A stretch of DNA of 64,000 nucleotides, from assembly GCF_963675165.1 (NCBI RefSeq), contig NC_087378.1, forward strand, positions 2,163,525 to 2,227,524, read 5' to 3'. Under the pieces are notes generated by a model, which was not told the DNA's origin, searched no databases, and saw nothing but the letters and a program-made list of their open reading frames with translations. This DNA is from Halichondria panicea. Lineage: Eukaryota; Porifera; Demospongiae; Suberitida; Halichondriidae. A program made the position numbers and the translations under genes. Shown here piece by piece: positions 15,001 through 22,471 of the stretch (the first letter of the stretch is position 1; each line of letters begins with the position of its first letter).

Positions 15001-15936
15001 CAAATGATGCTATGAAAGACTCTGAAGAGACTGCAACAGTCTTCAATGTGAGTCAAACTAGCCAGAACTCGTTGCTATAGTCCACGAATCAAAATCCAAG
15101 AGAATGTGGCTAGAAGCCTATAGAAGCTGTTACTTTTCGTCGCATTGCAACCACTGAGCAGTTACAACGTTAACTGGAAAACACACACACAGACAGATAG
15201 ACGGCCAGACAGACAGACAGACAGACACACACACACACGGTCAGCTGCTTACCGGATCCCTCATGCGGCTACGCCTCGAGGCATAATTATTGCGTAATTA
15301 TTAACATTAACACTGAAGGTGTTCCTGCCTTTCATACCTGGATTTGAGGTGTGTGTTCCAGCATGGTAAGGTCTTGGAGGAGTGACTCCCCAACTGTCAC
15401 TCTGCAATGTATTGGGAGCAAATGAGGGGTTCCAGCTTTCTTGGTCAATAAGCGGTGCAGAGCTTGAGCTCTGAGTGGCATTGTACACAGGCGAAGAGGG
15501 GCTTCCAGCAGCGAAGTTTCTCCTTGGTGTTGTTGTTGAAGCAGTTATAGAACGGCTTCTTCTTGCTCCTCGACCACGTGGATCTGCTGATGCACCAAAG
15601 CTCGTATTACCTGCCAATAGTTATACAAAAATAAAATGTTTATTATACAGAGAATATTTTATTTTATTTACCCTCTTCATGTTCGATGAGAACGAAGTCA
15701 GCATATTGTCCTAGGTCATCATTGAGTTTACTGCTGTCTTTTTCATGTCTCTGGTTCAGTTTCTGCTGAGGAGAATGTTCTTGTTTCCCAACAGAAGGAG
15801 CTTCTTGCAAAGCTGCAATCCGACCTCTTGCTCTGCCCCGTCCACGTCCACTAAATCTAGAGTGATCGATCAACAGAGAAATTTCTCCAGGCTTCACTGG
15901 TTCAGGGGTCCTGGATCCCTGTTGTGAGTCGGACAT
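1..15936 (-). CDS. PARP14-like multi-domain gene, gene 1 (partial at left edge)
   Basis: Exons read on the minus strand: 15936-15672, 15610-15338, 11893-11750, then (perhaps with unseen exons between) 3927-3772, 3714-3478, 3422-3186 and 3134 off the left edge. Junctions I could read are phase 1. The first exon starts MSDSQQ and carries a GRGRGRARGR tract, as gene 2 does. The short exons encode RRM-like units such as YFDDKESGGEP and YFSNKNHSGGGD. The last exon is open for over 1,040 codons: repeated KH-like segments, then near the edge a macro domain (VYIGDLTEFKADVLVNPAND, LPCKAIVHAIGPRY, AFPAISSGI). In the family, macro domains bind or remove ADP-ribose and a C-terminal ART domain adds it; that part lies outside. 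Domains are certain; linking the 15.9-11.7 kb exons to the body is inferred from paralogy with gene 2. Confidence 0.8.
4782..4940. repeat. TACCG-type MITE
   Basis: Inverted repeat of about 160 bp. It opens TACCGAGTAATTTTCGG and closes CCGAAAATTACCCACTATAC followed by GGTA, with TA at each end as for a TA target duplication. The middle carries a paired GTGGTTTTCGTGG-type motif. It belongs to the same family as the copies near 13.7, 44.9, 53.1, 54.3 and 60.8 kb. No coding capacity. Confidence 0.75.
5160..6015. mobile_element. TTAA-flanked non-autonomous element (piggyBac-like ends), copy 1
   Basis: The element runs from CCCTTTCCCCG at 5164 to CGGGGAAAGGG ending at 6011, with TTAA directly outside both ends. 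TTAA target sites with CCC-type termini are the hallmark of piggyBac-type transposons. The interior, about 850 bp, has no long open frame, so it is non-autonomous or decayed. A second, inverted copy begins immediately after it, giving TTAATTAA at the junction. Confidence 0.75.
6016..7400. mobile_element. Inverted second copy of the TTAA element, interrupted
   Basis: Starting TTAACCCTTTAATTTCCC, this copy mirrors 5160-6015: shared landmarks include TTTCCCGGGAAA, TAACGATGATGG, the GGTACCTACAGCG/CGCTGTAGGTACC pair and the CTAGGCAGCTAGACAGTGAG region. It is split by an unrelated insert at about 6400-6967; the mirror alignment resumes with ACTAGCCTAAA. The outer end fades around 7400 without a clear terminal TTAA, so it is truncated or diverged. 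Copies 1 and 2 together form a long foldback. Confidence 0.7.
6400..6967 (+). mobile_element. Repeat family A, copy 1 (nested)
   Basis: The insert in the right TTAA copy begins near GCTGATGCCTCGGTGG and ends GCGCACCGAGGCATAA. Inside are the family landmarks: CCACGAATTAAAATCCAAG, a TATAGAAACTC motif, TTGAGCAGCTGTAGCAGTC and a CA/GA-rich simple repeat. Related copies lie at 11,397-11,706 and, inverted, at 12,727-13,030. No open frame of note. Confidence 0.65.
7401..8345. other. Intron or intergenic DNA without recognised gene
   Basis: No exon recognised. It contains a 24-bp perfect palindrome at 8319-8342 (CTCTAGCGTACG and its complement), a GCTAGCTAGC-rich stretch near 7750 and short ACACAC runs near 7885. 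Open frames here are short and lack domain signatures. Confidence 0.5.
8361..8795 (+). mobile_element. 5'-truncated LINE-type retrotransposon
   Basis: The insert is bracketed by a perfect 15-bp direct repeat, AAATTAAGACGTAAG, at 8346-8360 and 8796-8810. It ends in an A run directly before the right repeat, as expected for target-primed reverse transcription. Its 5' part encodes the tail of a retroelement polyprotein, followed by a short 3' UTR with a C/G-rich stretch. The left boundary contains a small duplication of GTAAGTAAGAAATC. Confidence 0.85.
8393..8572 (+). pseudogene. C-terminal remnant of retroelement polyprotein
   Basis: Open frame reading FTPLVLSTWGGMGKEAATFY, then KRLADLL, then WLRCRLSFASIRSAIMCI and a stop. 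This resembles the conserved C-terminus of reverse-transcriptase polyproteins of metazoan LINE-like elements, where a FYKRLA and WLRC-S-FSLLRSAI pattern is common. Nothing upstream of FTPLV remains, so it is a dead 5'-truncated copy. Confidence 0.7.
8939..9940 (-). pseudogene. Degenerate DDE transposase-like fragment
   Basis: Reading the minus strand downward, one frame gives QKLEILATKLAEWSCGQ, followed after a frame change in an A-run (around 9555) by NRGDDKNGLVPMDGFYLTRC. The phrase DGFYLTRxHY recalls a catalytic-aspartate motif of a DDE transposase-like family repeated in sponge, cnidarian and fish genomes. The open stretch at 9331-8939 (with LISCLPIRSANKQMELCGPH and HSLPSKSIKTAANPGRSL) may be its C-terminal part, but I do not recognise that segment. 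Several frame changes make it non-functional. Confidence 0.4.
10451..10653. repeat. Palindromic MITE with CCTTAAGG ends
   Basis: Inverted ends ACCTTAAGGTGACATATTTT and its complement enclose about 200 bp of AT-rich DNA containing GCGAAAATTAAT-type motifs. The flanks carry TA-type bases. No open reading frame. Different from the TACCG family in its end sequence. Confidence 0.7.
10694..11001 (+). repeat. Dispersed repeat family C, copy 1
   Basis: Shares about 300 bp with 29,130-29,444: CATCCAGTGCAATATA, GCATGTTGCACGAGGGCGCC, TGCAATAACTAACTTG, TAAACTCGTCTGACT and GATATCTCTT appear in the same order. Just upstream an inverted ATTGCACTGG/CCAGTGCAAT pair (10,657-10,698) could form a hairpin. No coding frame of note. 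Confidence 0.7.
11397..11706 (+). repeat. Repeat family A, copy 2
   Basis: Begins near GATGCCTCGGTACC and ends CGCACCGAGGCATAATAA; contains CCACGAATTAAAATC, TATAGAATCTC, TTGAGCAGCTGTAGCAGTC and a CA microsatellite, like the copy at 6400-6967 but shorter. It abuts exon 11893-11750 of PARP gene 1 at 11,750. Confidence 0.65.
11750..11893 (-). other. Duplicated exon of PARP gene 1
   Basis: Phase-1 exon bounded by AG and GT sites. It encodes a copy of the second half of exon 15610-15338: AAGSPPVSVY, SLIDQEGWNPSTAPNTSQ and GTHAASNP here against AAGSPSSPVY, PLIDQESWNPSFAPNTLQ and GTHTSNP there. Because it is symmetric (1-1), its inclusion keeps the frame. A low-complexity linker exon of unknown role. 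Confidence 0.6.
12410..13400 (-). mobile_element. Nested repeat stack related to the 22.7-23.2 kb element
   Basis: The outer parts (12,410-12,490 and 13,340-13,400) match, in reverse, the interior of 22,718-23,196: GAGTAACATC, GCGGTTTAATCGAGGCCATC, CACTTACATTTCAAGGTCTA. They are separated by about 850 bp with its own ends (CTATTTGCATTGAGTTTGA against the inverted TCAAACTCAACACAAATAG). That insert contains an inverted family A copy at about 12,727-13,030. So at least three elements lie inside one another. Confidence 0.55.
13415..13708. repeat. Long foldback palindrome
   Basis: Arms at about 13,420-13,523 and 13,587-13,704 are near-identical inverted copies (AGAGTATC[G/A]AACGTAGGCA at the outside, TGTGGGTGGTGTAATCTA at the inside). 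Between them a direct repeat of the CACAAGCTTGGAATTTGCAC segment forms the loop side, so that segment occurs twice forward and once reversed. Short frames appear only as mirror images on both strands; I see no gene. Confidence 0.8.
13728..13897. repeat. TACCG-type MITE, right end decayed
   Basis: Left end TACCGTATAGTGGGTATATT; internal GAGGGTATACATTTTCGC pairs with ACATTTATACCCTCGAAATA before the right end is lost. Same family as the 54,337-54,608 copy. Confidence 0.65.
14793..15288 (+). repeat. Repeat family B, copy 1
   Basis: Runs from GTGTTTTGTGGCTT to CTACGCCTCGAGGCATAATT. Landmarks in order: GGGGATGAGCGCGCATGCGC, GATGCTATGAAAGA, CACGAATCAAAATCCAAGAG, CCTATAGAAGCTGTTA, TCGTCGCATTGCAACC, a CA/GACA simple repeat, then the palindrome-like end. 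Other copies at 22.5, 35.4 and 61.3 kb (the last inverted). No protein frame. Confidence 0.75.
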
Positions 15937-16008
15937 AGCTCAACTGCTCACAGCATGCACACAAGCTCGACACAAGCTGCAAGTCTGCAGACCAGACTGA
16001 TTTTTGAT

Positions 16009-16061
16009 GCAGCCCAAATAATACGGGGTGGGGCTGATTCCCTTGACAGGATATGTGACGA
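16009..16061 (-). promoter_or_regulatory. Conserved upstream block of PARP gene 1
   Basis: GCAGCCCAAATAATACGGGG, TGGGGCTGATTC and GACAGGATATGTGACGA lie about 75-125 bp upstream of the first exon. The same order occurs upstream of PARP gene 2 (42,489-42,559). Here the match stops at ACGA, where the 6.3-kb element starts, and its continuation (TGTTTACCAACAC) reappears at 22,361. Promoter function is inferred from position and conservation. Confidence 0.55.
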
Positions 16062-16618
16062 TGTCAGAGGAATGAATGACTCCCCGGTGGGAGTGACCCC
16101 CCGGTCATTCCTGCCTAAGGTGTGGGTGACTCCCCCAGGAGTGAATGACTCCCCTGGCCTATGCGATGTTTGTTCCCGCCAATGTGACCTGTTTCCATCG
16201 ATGTAACTTCGGTATATAGTAGCAGGAGTACATGCATTCATGCACTCCAATGCATGTACTCCTCATAGTAGAGAATGAAGAGCCATGCAGGATGAAGAAG
16301 AGCAAGGTTAGTAGTAGCAAGGTAGCAATGAAGCAAGTGTTCATCCTGTAGTAGACAGCAAGTGACAGCTGGAATGTAGACCTATACATAATAGTTATAG
16401 GCTGAGTCCAAGGTCTCTATGGGGTTTTGAGACCCGAAGGCCCGAGGCTGTAGCATCTCGAGCGTAGCGAGGGTGCTACTAAGGGCCTAAGGGTTGGTTG
16501 AAAATGGTAGCCTCTATATAACAAGAAGCACACCAAAGCTGCTGATGCAGCTGACTGGAGGATACGTGTGCGCAGCGATGAGGAGAAATCAAGAATCCTC
16601 GAAGATTGCCATGCCAGA

Positions 16619-16757
16619 CGCTTCCTCCTCTCACAAGCCAGACGTCCCCTCTTCTCACAAGCCAGATGCCCCCTCCTCTCACAAGCCAGACGCCCTCTCC
16701 TCTCACAAGCCAGATGCTCCTTCCTCTCGCAAGCGAGACGCCCCCTTTTCTCGTTAA
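16619..16757 (+). repeat. 24-bp minisatellite upstream of the transposase gene
   Basis: About five to six head-to-tail units of 24 bp, each with the core CTCACAAGCCAGA[C/T]G, lie just upstream of the TATA box at 16,772. The last unit drifts to CTCGCAAGCGAGACG. The frame through it (SSHKPDAP repeats) is translated repeat, not a credible protein. Tandem sites near a transposase promoter could be protein-binding sites; that is inference. Confidence 0.75.
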
Positions 16758-16771
16758 ACGAGAAGCGTGGG

Positions 16772-16778
16772 TATAAAA
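16772..16778 (+). promoter_or_regulatory. TATA box of the transposase-like gene
   Basis: GGGTATAAAAGGGGCGGGGC lies 164 bp upstream of the ATG at 16,936. A closely similar sequence in the opposite orientation (TATAAAAGGGGCAGGGCCC, around 20,600-20,619) precedes the minus-strand gene. A TTAAACGAGAAGC motif is upstream of both. Confidence 0.55.
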
Positions 16779-16935
16779 GGGGCGGGGCCCCGGCCAAAAA
16801 AATGTCGCATGCAAAATTTATAAGGGATAAAAATTAATGGCTCAACGCTTTTATGAGCGTAAAAGGAGCGTATTGAACGCTTGACATCCGCTTAGCACGT
16901 GGTCTTTTAGTCAGTAAACAGTAAGCTAGTTTGCG

Positions 16936-19434
16936 ATGGCTACTTCAAGGAAACGGGTTCACTTCGTTGATGAAGAGGAGAAGCAAGCGTTTCTTGGTCG
17001 CCTAAAGCACGTCCGTGAGCTGCTAAAGCCTCCTGGAAGCCCTCTGCTTGACAACTTTAGCCTGTTGAGCACACTCTGTGCTTCTGTTGAAGGTGACCCA
17101 GATCACTCACACCCTCCCCCTACCCCTGTTACTGCAATCAGGAGCTTTATGAGCAACAATGGTAAGCAATACAAGCATCATATAAGTAAATGCTCTATGA
17201 AGCATCATGCAGGTATGTACAAAAACGATACTTCCGATGGGCAACAACTCTTTGCCACGGAGTATCATTGTTTCACTGACCTAGTGAAAGGGCTTGCCAC
17301 GCCCTGTCCGTGTGGGGTAACTAGAAGTCCCTGGGAAGTCCAGTCAATAGTACAGGTGTGTGTTGGAAGTTGACTGTCAGTTTTATAAATTACACGTGTG
17401 TTTTTTTGTAGAAAGGACATGTGGTACGAGCTCTTTTTTGCTGCCGACGCTGTAAGGTGCAGAAGAGAAAGTGGTCTAGCTCCCGTGTATTTGGAGGACA
17501 TTATTTGGTGAACCAGAAGTAAGCTTATGGATACCATACCATAGTTATGTGTTTACTGCATCTCTGGTATATTTTATATAGGGTTGTTCATGGGTTTACT
17601 TGTGCTGGAATTCTACCCTCCCAATACACCCACTTTAGTCAGTTCTGTGGTTTAGGGACTGTTGGTCAAAGTTACATCCGACAAGGTTAGCTCACTCCAA
17701 CTATACCCAGAGTGTAAGTAAATTCATATGTTTCCTCAGTGTACGGAAAGCTAGGTTACCGTGACATTGTACAAAGGGCAGCAAACGTGAGCATGATGTC
17801 GGCTGTTTTTGATGTGAAGGCCCTTCCTGAGTATACCACCAACAAAGGAGAGGTGTGTTTGTGTACTGTATTACTAGTAATAAATAATTTTATTATTGTT
17901 TTAAACTTAGTGGGTAATCACTGATGCCCGGCACGACTCAACAGCCAACGCATACCACACAACTGTGCCTTGCCTGTCTGGAAGGTGGGAAGTTAGTGTG
18001 TCTCTGTCGGTTTTGTATTTATTTTGTATATTTTCAGCAACAAGAAGATACTCGGCATATCAACTCTCTCTCGGGCCGAACACTCTACTGCACAGACCAG
18101 AGAACTTGCATGTACCAAGCTTGTTATCCCTCAAGTGCAAAGCAGAGGTTTATCCCCATAATAAATGAATGCACATAATAATTATTGCCAAATCTAGGTA
18201 TTGAAGTCATCGAGGTAGCTCATGATATGCAGGCGCAGGTCGCAAAGTACGTGTCAGACGAGTCGGGACTCATCAATTCCTACGACACTTGGCATGGTAA
18301 GAAAATGTGTGATATGTTGTATCATTTTCACACACATTTTAGGAACGAAGAATGTGTCGAAGGAAATAAAGAAAGTAACACAGGGCCTAGTTCGTGATAG
18401 AGGGAAGGTTTGGTTTCCTGAATTATCAGATAAACGTAAGAATCTACTAATTAAACTTTCATGTACACTAGTAAGGTGTGCATTAATAGGAAGAAGTATA
18501 AAGATCCACCTGTATTGGGCAATGAAAAATTGCGGAGGGTCTGCTGAGAAACTGAAGGAGATAATAATGAATATCCCTAATCACTACCAGGTTAGTTATT
18601 ATTGTTGCGTGTTTATTAGTAATACATTGATGTTTTTGTAGAGAATCCACACAAATTGCCACCCTTCCTCTACTTGCCACATGGACGACTACGAACCCAG
18701 TAGGGACAAGCTTGTTAGCAGAAAGGCTATAGAAGCTCTCATAAAGCAGCTCCATACGACGTACATTTACCGCTATGCTAAAGATTTCTGTTCGGTAAGG
18801 ATTAAACATGTGTTGTTTGTATAACATACCCGTATATTGTATAGTGTCGTGATACCTACTGGGTTGAGTCGTTCAACCATCAACTCCTCACCTACCTGCC
18901 CAAGCGCATTCACTTTTCGACTGAGACGTTCATAATGCGAATGAATTTGGCTGTCTTGGATTGGGTACGTACATGGAGTATTATTATGTGTACACTATGT
19001 GGGGGGAGAGCTTCTCGTACACTAATTTGTAGTAGTATTTAGAGCTTACATTTACTTTAAATTTCAGTCTATACTATCGATAATTGCTTTATTCCAGAAT
19101 GAGAACATCAATCGCTCTTACACCAGTATGAGCAAAGTGAGTGACCTTCGACGATCAGATCGCCGCACAGCAATGAAAGCCTTAGTGAAGAAAGGTTTTA
19201 AATTTGTTGCTTTGCTATGGGCAATGTATGTTGAACAAAACAAAGCTGATATGAGGTATGATTACAATGTGTATGTATATGTAAGGGCATTTGACATGTA
19301 ACTTTCGTAGAGAATTGATCGAAGAAGATGACGTAGTAGAGGAGCAGAATGATGACGTGACCTTAGAAGACGGAGTGATGCCACCAGAATATTCTGACGA
19401 GTCAGAGGCTGAGGACGATGACATGGACGACTAA
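16936..19434 (+). CDS. DDE transposase-like protein, intact, about 14 exons
   Basis: Exons: 16936-17161, 17213-17355, 17412-17518, 17582-17685, 17740-17852, 17911-17984, 18038-18147, 18198-18296, 18343-18435, 18490-18590, 18642-18794, 18845-18963, 19098-19255, 19311-19434. Frame is kept through every junction. The N-terminal half has a Cys cluster (PCPCGV, CCRRCK). Candidate catalytic acidic residues: ITDARHDSTANAYHTT, EVAHDMQ, and SYDTWHGTKNVSKEI. Downstream are WAMKNCGGS, HPSSTCHMDD, YWVESFNHQLLTYLPKRIHF and an acidic tail. The D, D and DxWHxxKN pattern recalls a transposase family known from cnidarian, fish and sponge repeats. Its clean frame contrasts with the broken genes beside it, suggesting recent activity or retained function. 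Confidence 0.75.
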
Positions 19435-19517
19435 CAATTAATGATGACATGGCCGACTAACAATTAATGAGTTTTATTTACTACGTAATTGGTGTGTACA
19501 GGATAATTATAAGGCAG

Positions 19518-20405
19518 TCACTCTCTAGAGGTGGACTCGGTTTCCATAGCAGCCTCTTCTGGCAAATACGCAGTTTCTGCCTCAAATGTTGATCTGTAAT
19601 AGTAATAAGGAATTAGTATTTGCTTTGCTCTTGTTAGCCCCCCTATGCTAAATTCCTAGTCTCTTAGCATAGTAGGCACACTATTCCATTTGATATCAAG
19701 GCCTTACCTGTAGTCACGGTATATGCCATTGTGGCTGGGGTACCTCCTCCTAATCTCCTACACAAGAGAAACAGTACATGTACATACCTGTAAAATTTTA
19801 TCACTTACTAAAACTACACATTTCGGGATTATTTCCCTCTTGTCATGTATCACTGTCCTCGTCTCCTTCCTAGCCAAATACTCATCATCTACCCACACTC
19901 TCAGTGTATTCAGCAACCTCCAGAACTTTCTGTACAGTTGATGTCTTTTCTCATCGTTGGCAGGCTGGGGGCCACAAGATCCTCTTAGAAAGTCTGGAGG
20001 AAGCTGAATCACACACGGTGAACACAGGCAGTGTATGCAGTGATCAATGCCACGGAGAACTGGAGTTGCTGGGTTGTGCTGGTAACCACGAACATGGTGC
20101 GGGTATTCTAATAAAAAAATTTGACTTGTGTGTTTATTTCTACTTTTATGTACATGTACCTTCTTGTGGTTCTAAGTCGTCGCTATGAGTGTCTAGTGCT
20201 AGTGTTGCATTCAACGTCAGCTGTACTGTTCAATTGCCGCTTGGTTGGTTGTTCCGGAGAAAGTCGTTCAACCTGTCCACCCAATCACTTGGAACTGCTT
20301 CCCCACTCATTAGTATTAGCTAAAGTATGGATTTGTATGACTTTTTACATTGTTCTATTGTGTTCTTACTCTATTTCCATCGCTGTTGGAGCTGCCAGAA
20401 GCCAT
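19518..20405 (-). pseudogene. Transposon accessory gene, Cys-rich, with premature stop
   Basis: Exons: 20405-20370, 20319-20160, 20107-19809, 19757-19708, 19593-19518. The start MASGSSNSDGNR is followed by MSGEAVPSDWVDRLNDFLRN, then an in-frame TGA at 20,230-20,232, after which the same exon stays open to a proper donor. The third exon has a Cys cluster (DHCIHCLCSPCV) and PPDFLRGSCGPQPANDEKRH, LYRKFWRLLNTLRVW, RKETRTV and KREIIPKCVV; the last exons give EIRRRYP and an acidic end. I recall similar PANDEKRH-containing proteins from cnidarian repeats; function unknown. Splice sites are intact, so the stop looks recent. Confidence 0.6.
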
Positions 20406-20612
20406 TGTACCACAAAAAAAACCATATGGGTCTTGAAAAAACTTAGAAGTGTTGCTGCCATGTGTTCAGGCCTTCTAAGGCTACTTCTGGGCATGTGCAG
20501 TAAAATAAGTGTGTTTGCGTACTGTACGTGTGTGTGCTAGAGTCAGAGAGCAGCCAGAGTTTGAATTAGCCGCCATTTGCAGCAGCATTCACTTCCGGCC
20601 GGGCCCTGCCCC

Positions 20613-20619
20613 TTTTATA
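20613..20619 (-). promoter_or_regulatory. TATA box of the minus-strand accessory gene
   Basis: On the minus strand GGTATAAAAGGGGCAGGGCC lies about 210 bp upstream of the ATG at 20,405, mirroring the transposase promoter. The start codon of the Ulp1-PHD gene (20,720, plus strand) lies only about 100 bp away, so this spot may be a bidirectional promoter. Confidence 0.5.
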
Positions 20620-20719
20620 CCGTGGGCGTAGCGCTCTAGCAACGAGTGCGTAAACGCGCAGTTCATAGATTGCATATCAATTTTATGCACAAGCTTCTCG
20701 TTTAAGCTGCATCCTCTAT

Positions 20720-21752
20720 ATGGAGCCACCTTTGAAGAAGCAAAGGACTACTCAGTCTGTAACAAGAAAGGTATAATAATAGTTATATATACTTGTTAAC
20801 AGGAGCTATCGTTAATTACAATTATTATTATGTGCACACTATACCGTTCATTATAATTATTGTGTGCACATTCGACAGAATTCAAGCTACTGGGTGAAGG
20901 ATTTGGACCTGAGGACGGGAGACAAGGATGTAATTCTTGCTGAGAGCGGGTTGCTTTCCGACCGTCATATGCATGCTGCCCACAAACTAATGAGAATGCA
21001 ATTTCCAAATATTGAAGGCTGCTACTCTACTCTTCTGGTTCAGAAGATGTCCTTTCATGCAGTCACTAATAGTGAAGCCACAGGTATAATTTCTACTTAG
21101 AACTTAATTTAATAGTAGTATTATTATAGTATTGGTATACATAATTATACCTCATCCTTGGCCGTATAATTATAATATTTATTTATTATAATTATATCAT
21201 ACTCGTGCAGATATTCTTTGTAACAGAGAGGCATCACTGGATTGCGACAGCACTCATCAAGGGGGAACTTTTCCTCTTGATAGCTGCTTCCAATATGGGA
21301 AAGAACTGGAGCCAAGTGCTGAGCTGCAAATCGCACAAAATAATGTATAAGCCTTTAATAGCCCGCACAATGGGCTGTTACTGTCTGTGGCCTCCATTCA
21401 ACAGCAGAGCAGTGGCAGTAACAACTGTGGTTTGTTTGCAATTGCCGCTGCATACCACGCATTGCAAGGAGACAATCTGGATACCATCACCCTAAATGAA
21501 GACAAAATGAGGCCACACCTTGTGCGTTGCTTTGAAAATGAGAAACTCAGAAGATTTCCAAAGTCAAAAGATGTTAGTAGCCGCAAGAGACCAGAAAGAT
21601 TTTCCAGCATAGTAATTACGATATACTGCCCTTGTCTCCGCCCTGACTGTTATGATGTAATGGTCCAGTGCGATACGTGTAATGTGTGGTATCATTATAA
21701 ATGTGTTCGTATTAAAGTATCTCCACTTGGAGATTGGTTTTGCCCTATATAG
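20720..21752 (+). pseudogene. Ulp1-like cysteine protease with PHD finger, broken
   Basis: Exons 20720-20770, 20879-21083 and about 21211-21752. The protease region contains H (TERHHWIATAL), D (LDSCFQYGKELEP) and Q/C (IQQQSSGSNNCGLFAIAAAY), the order of the Ulp1/SENP (C48) triad. A PHD-type Cys4-His-Cys3 finger follows (YCPCLRPDC, VQCDTCNVWYHYKC, GDWFC). H and D lie in different frames, with a shift near 21,262-21,280, and TAA at 21,348-21,350 interrupts the frame before the QQQ segment. Ulp1 genes occur in several DNA transposon groups as accessory proteins; the PHD finger may read histone tails. As it stands it cannot give a full protein. Confidence 0.65.
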
Positions 21753-22471
21753 TTGTAGATCTAAATAGAATTTTTTAGCATTTCCTTATCTTCCACTAGC
21801 TGTTTTTGTTTATACACTGTAATAATTATTAATTTGCGCTGTTGTTTTGTTTGTTTTTCATGCACTGTAGATCTAGTTATTGTGAGGATGTTGTTGTATT
21901 ATAAGTTTTGCTTTACAGTGACGATCGTGAGACATGTGAAAATGTAAACAGAGTGTACAATGTAGTATAAGTACTATAGGTACTAACTGATATGATAGCA
22001 TAGCTAGACTGAACCAGTTTACAGTAAGGAACAGCTGTAATTATAGTCAATACTATATAACATTAATTAAACAGGCCTCTCACAGATAGCATGCATGCAG
22101 TCCTGATAACAGTCTTGAGCTTGATTGTATAGTCACACTGCATGTGACAGGTTTTGAGGATGTACTTAGTATAGCCTTGAAGTCTTTTTAGCTCTATATG
22201 GATGTTCGTATGTAAATTTCGGGGGAGTCATTCGTGACTAGGAGTCAGTGACCGGGGGAGTCATTTATTCCTAGGCGTGAGTGACCGGGAGTCACTGGTG
22301 ACTAGGTAGGAGTGACCGGGAGTCATTATTTAGGGGAGTCATTCATTCCTATGACAACGATGTTTACCAACACTCGAACTCGACTTGCGTTGTACATGAT
22401 ATTATGTAGACTAAACAAAACTCTCGAACAACTCCACGTACCTCGACAACAGTTGCCAGTTCTAGTGGACC

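Larger units (their letters stand above)
16062..22356. mobile_element. Candidate 6.3-kb multigene DNA transposon
   Basis: The termini at 16,062-16,085 and 22,333-22,356 are inverted repeats, 23 of 24 bases matching (TGTCA[G/T]AGGAATG then AATGACTCCCC). Flanking ACGA on both sides looks like a 4-bp target duplication. Inside each end is an array of GACTCCC/GAGTCA-type motifs in opposite orientation (left about 16,068-16,157; right about 22,222-22,350). It carries three genes: a plus-strand DDE transposase-like gene, a minus-strand Cys-rich gene and a plus-strand Ulp1-PHD gene. The regions 16,160-16,600 and 21,760-22,220 hold no further gene. Superfamily unclear: the contents recall Kolobok-like elements but the target site is not TTAA. 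Confidence 0.65.

Noticed and set aside
16494-16837. Open frames rich in SSHKPDAP or LARERR-type repeats
   Set aside because: All three frames and both strands stay open because the 24-bp repeat has a length divisible by three; no start context, splice support or domain.
16062-22356. Assigning the transposon to Kolobok or piggyBac
   Set aside because: Both use TTAA targets; here the flanks are ACGA, so I leave the superfamily open.
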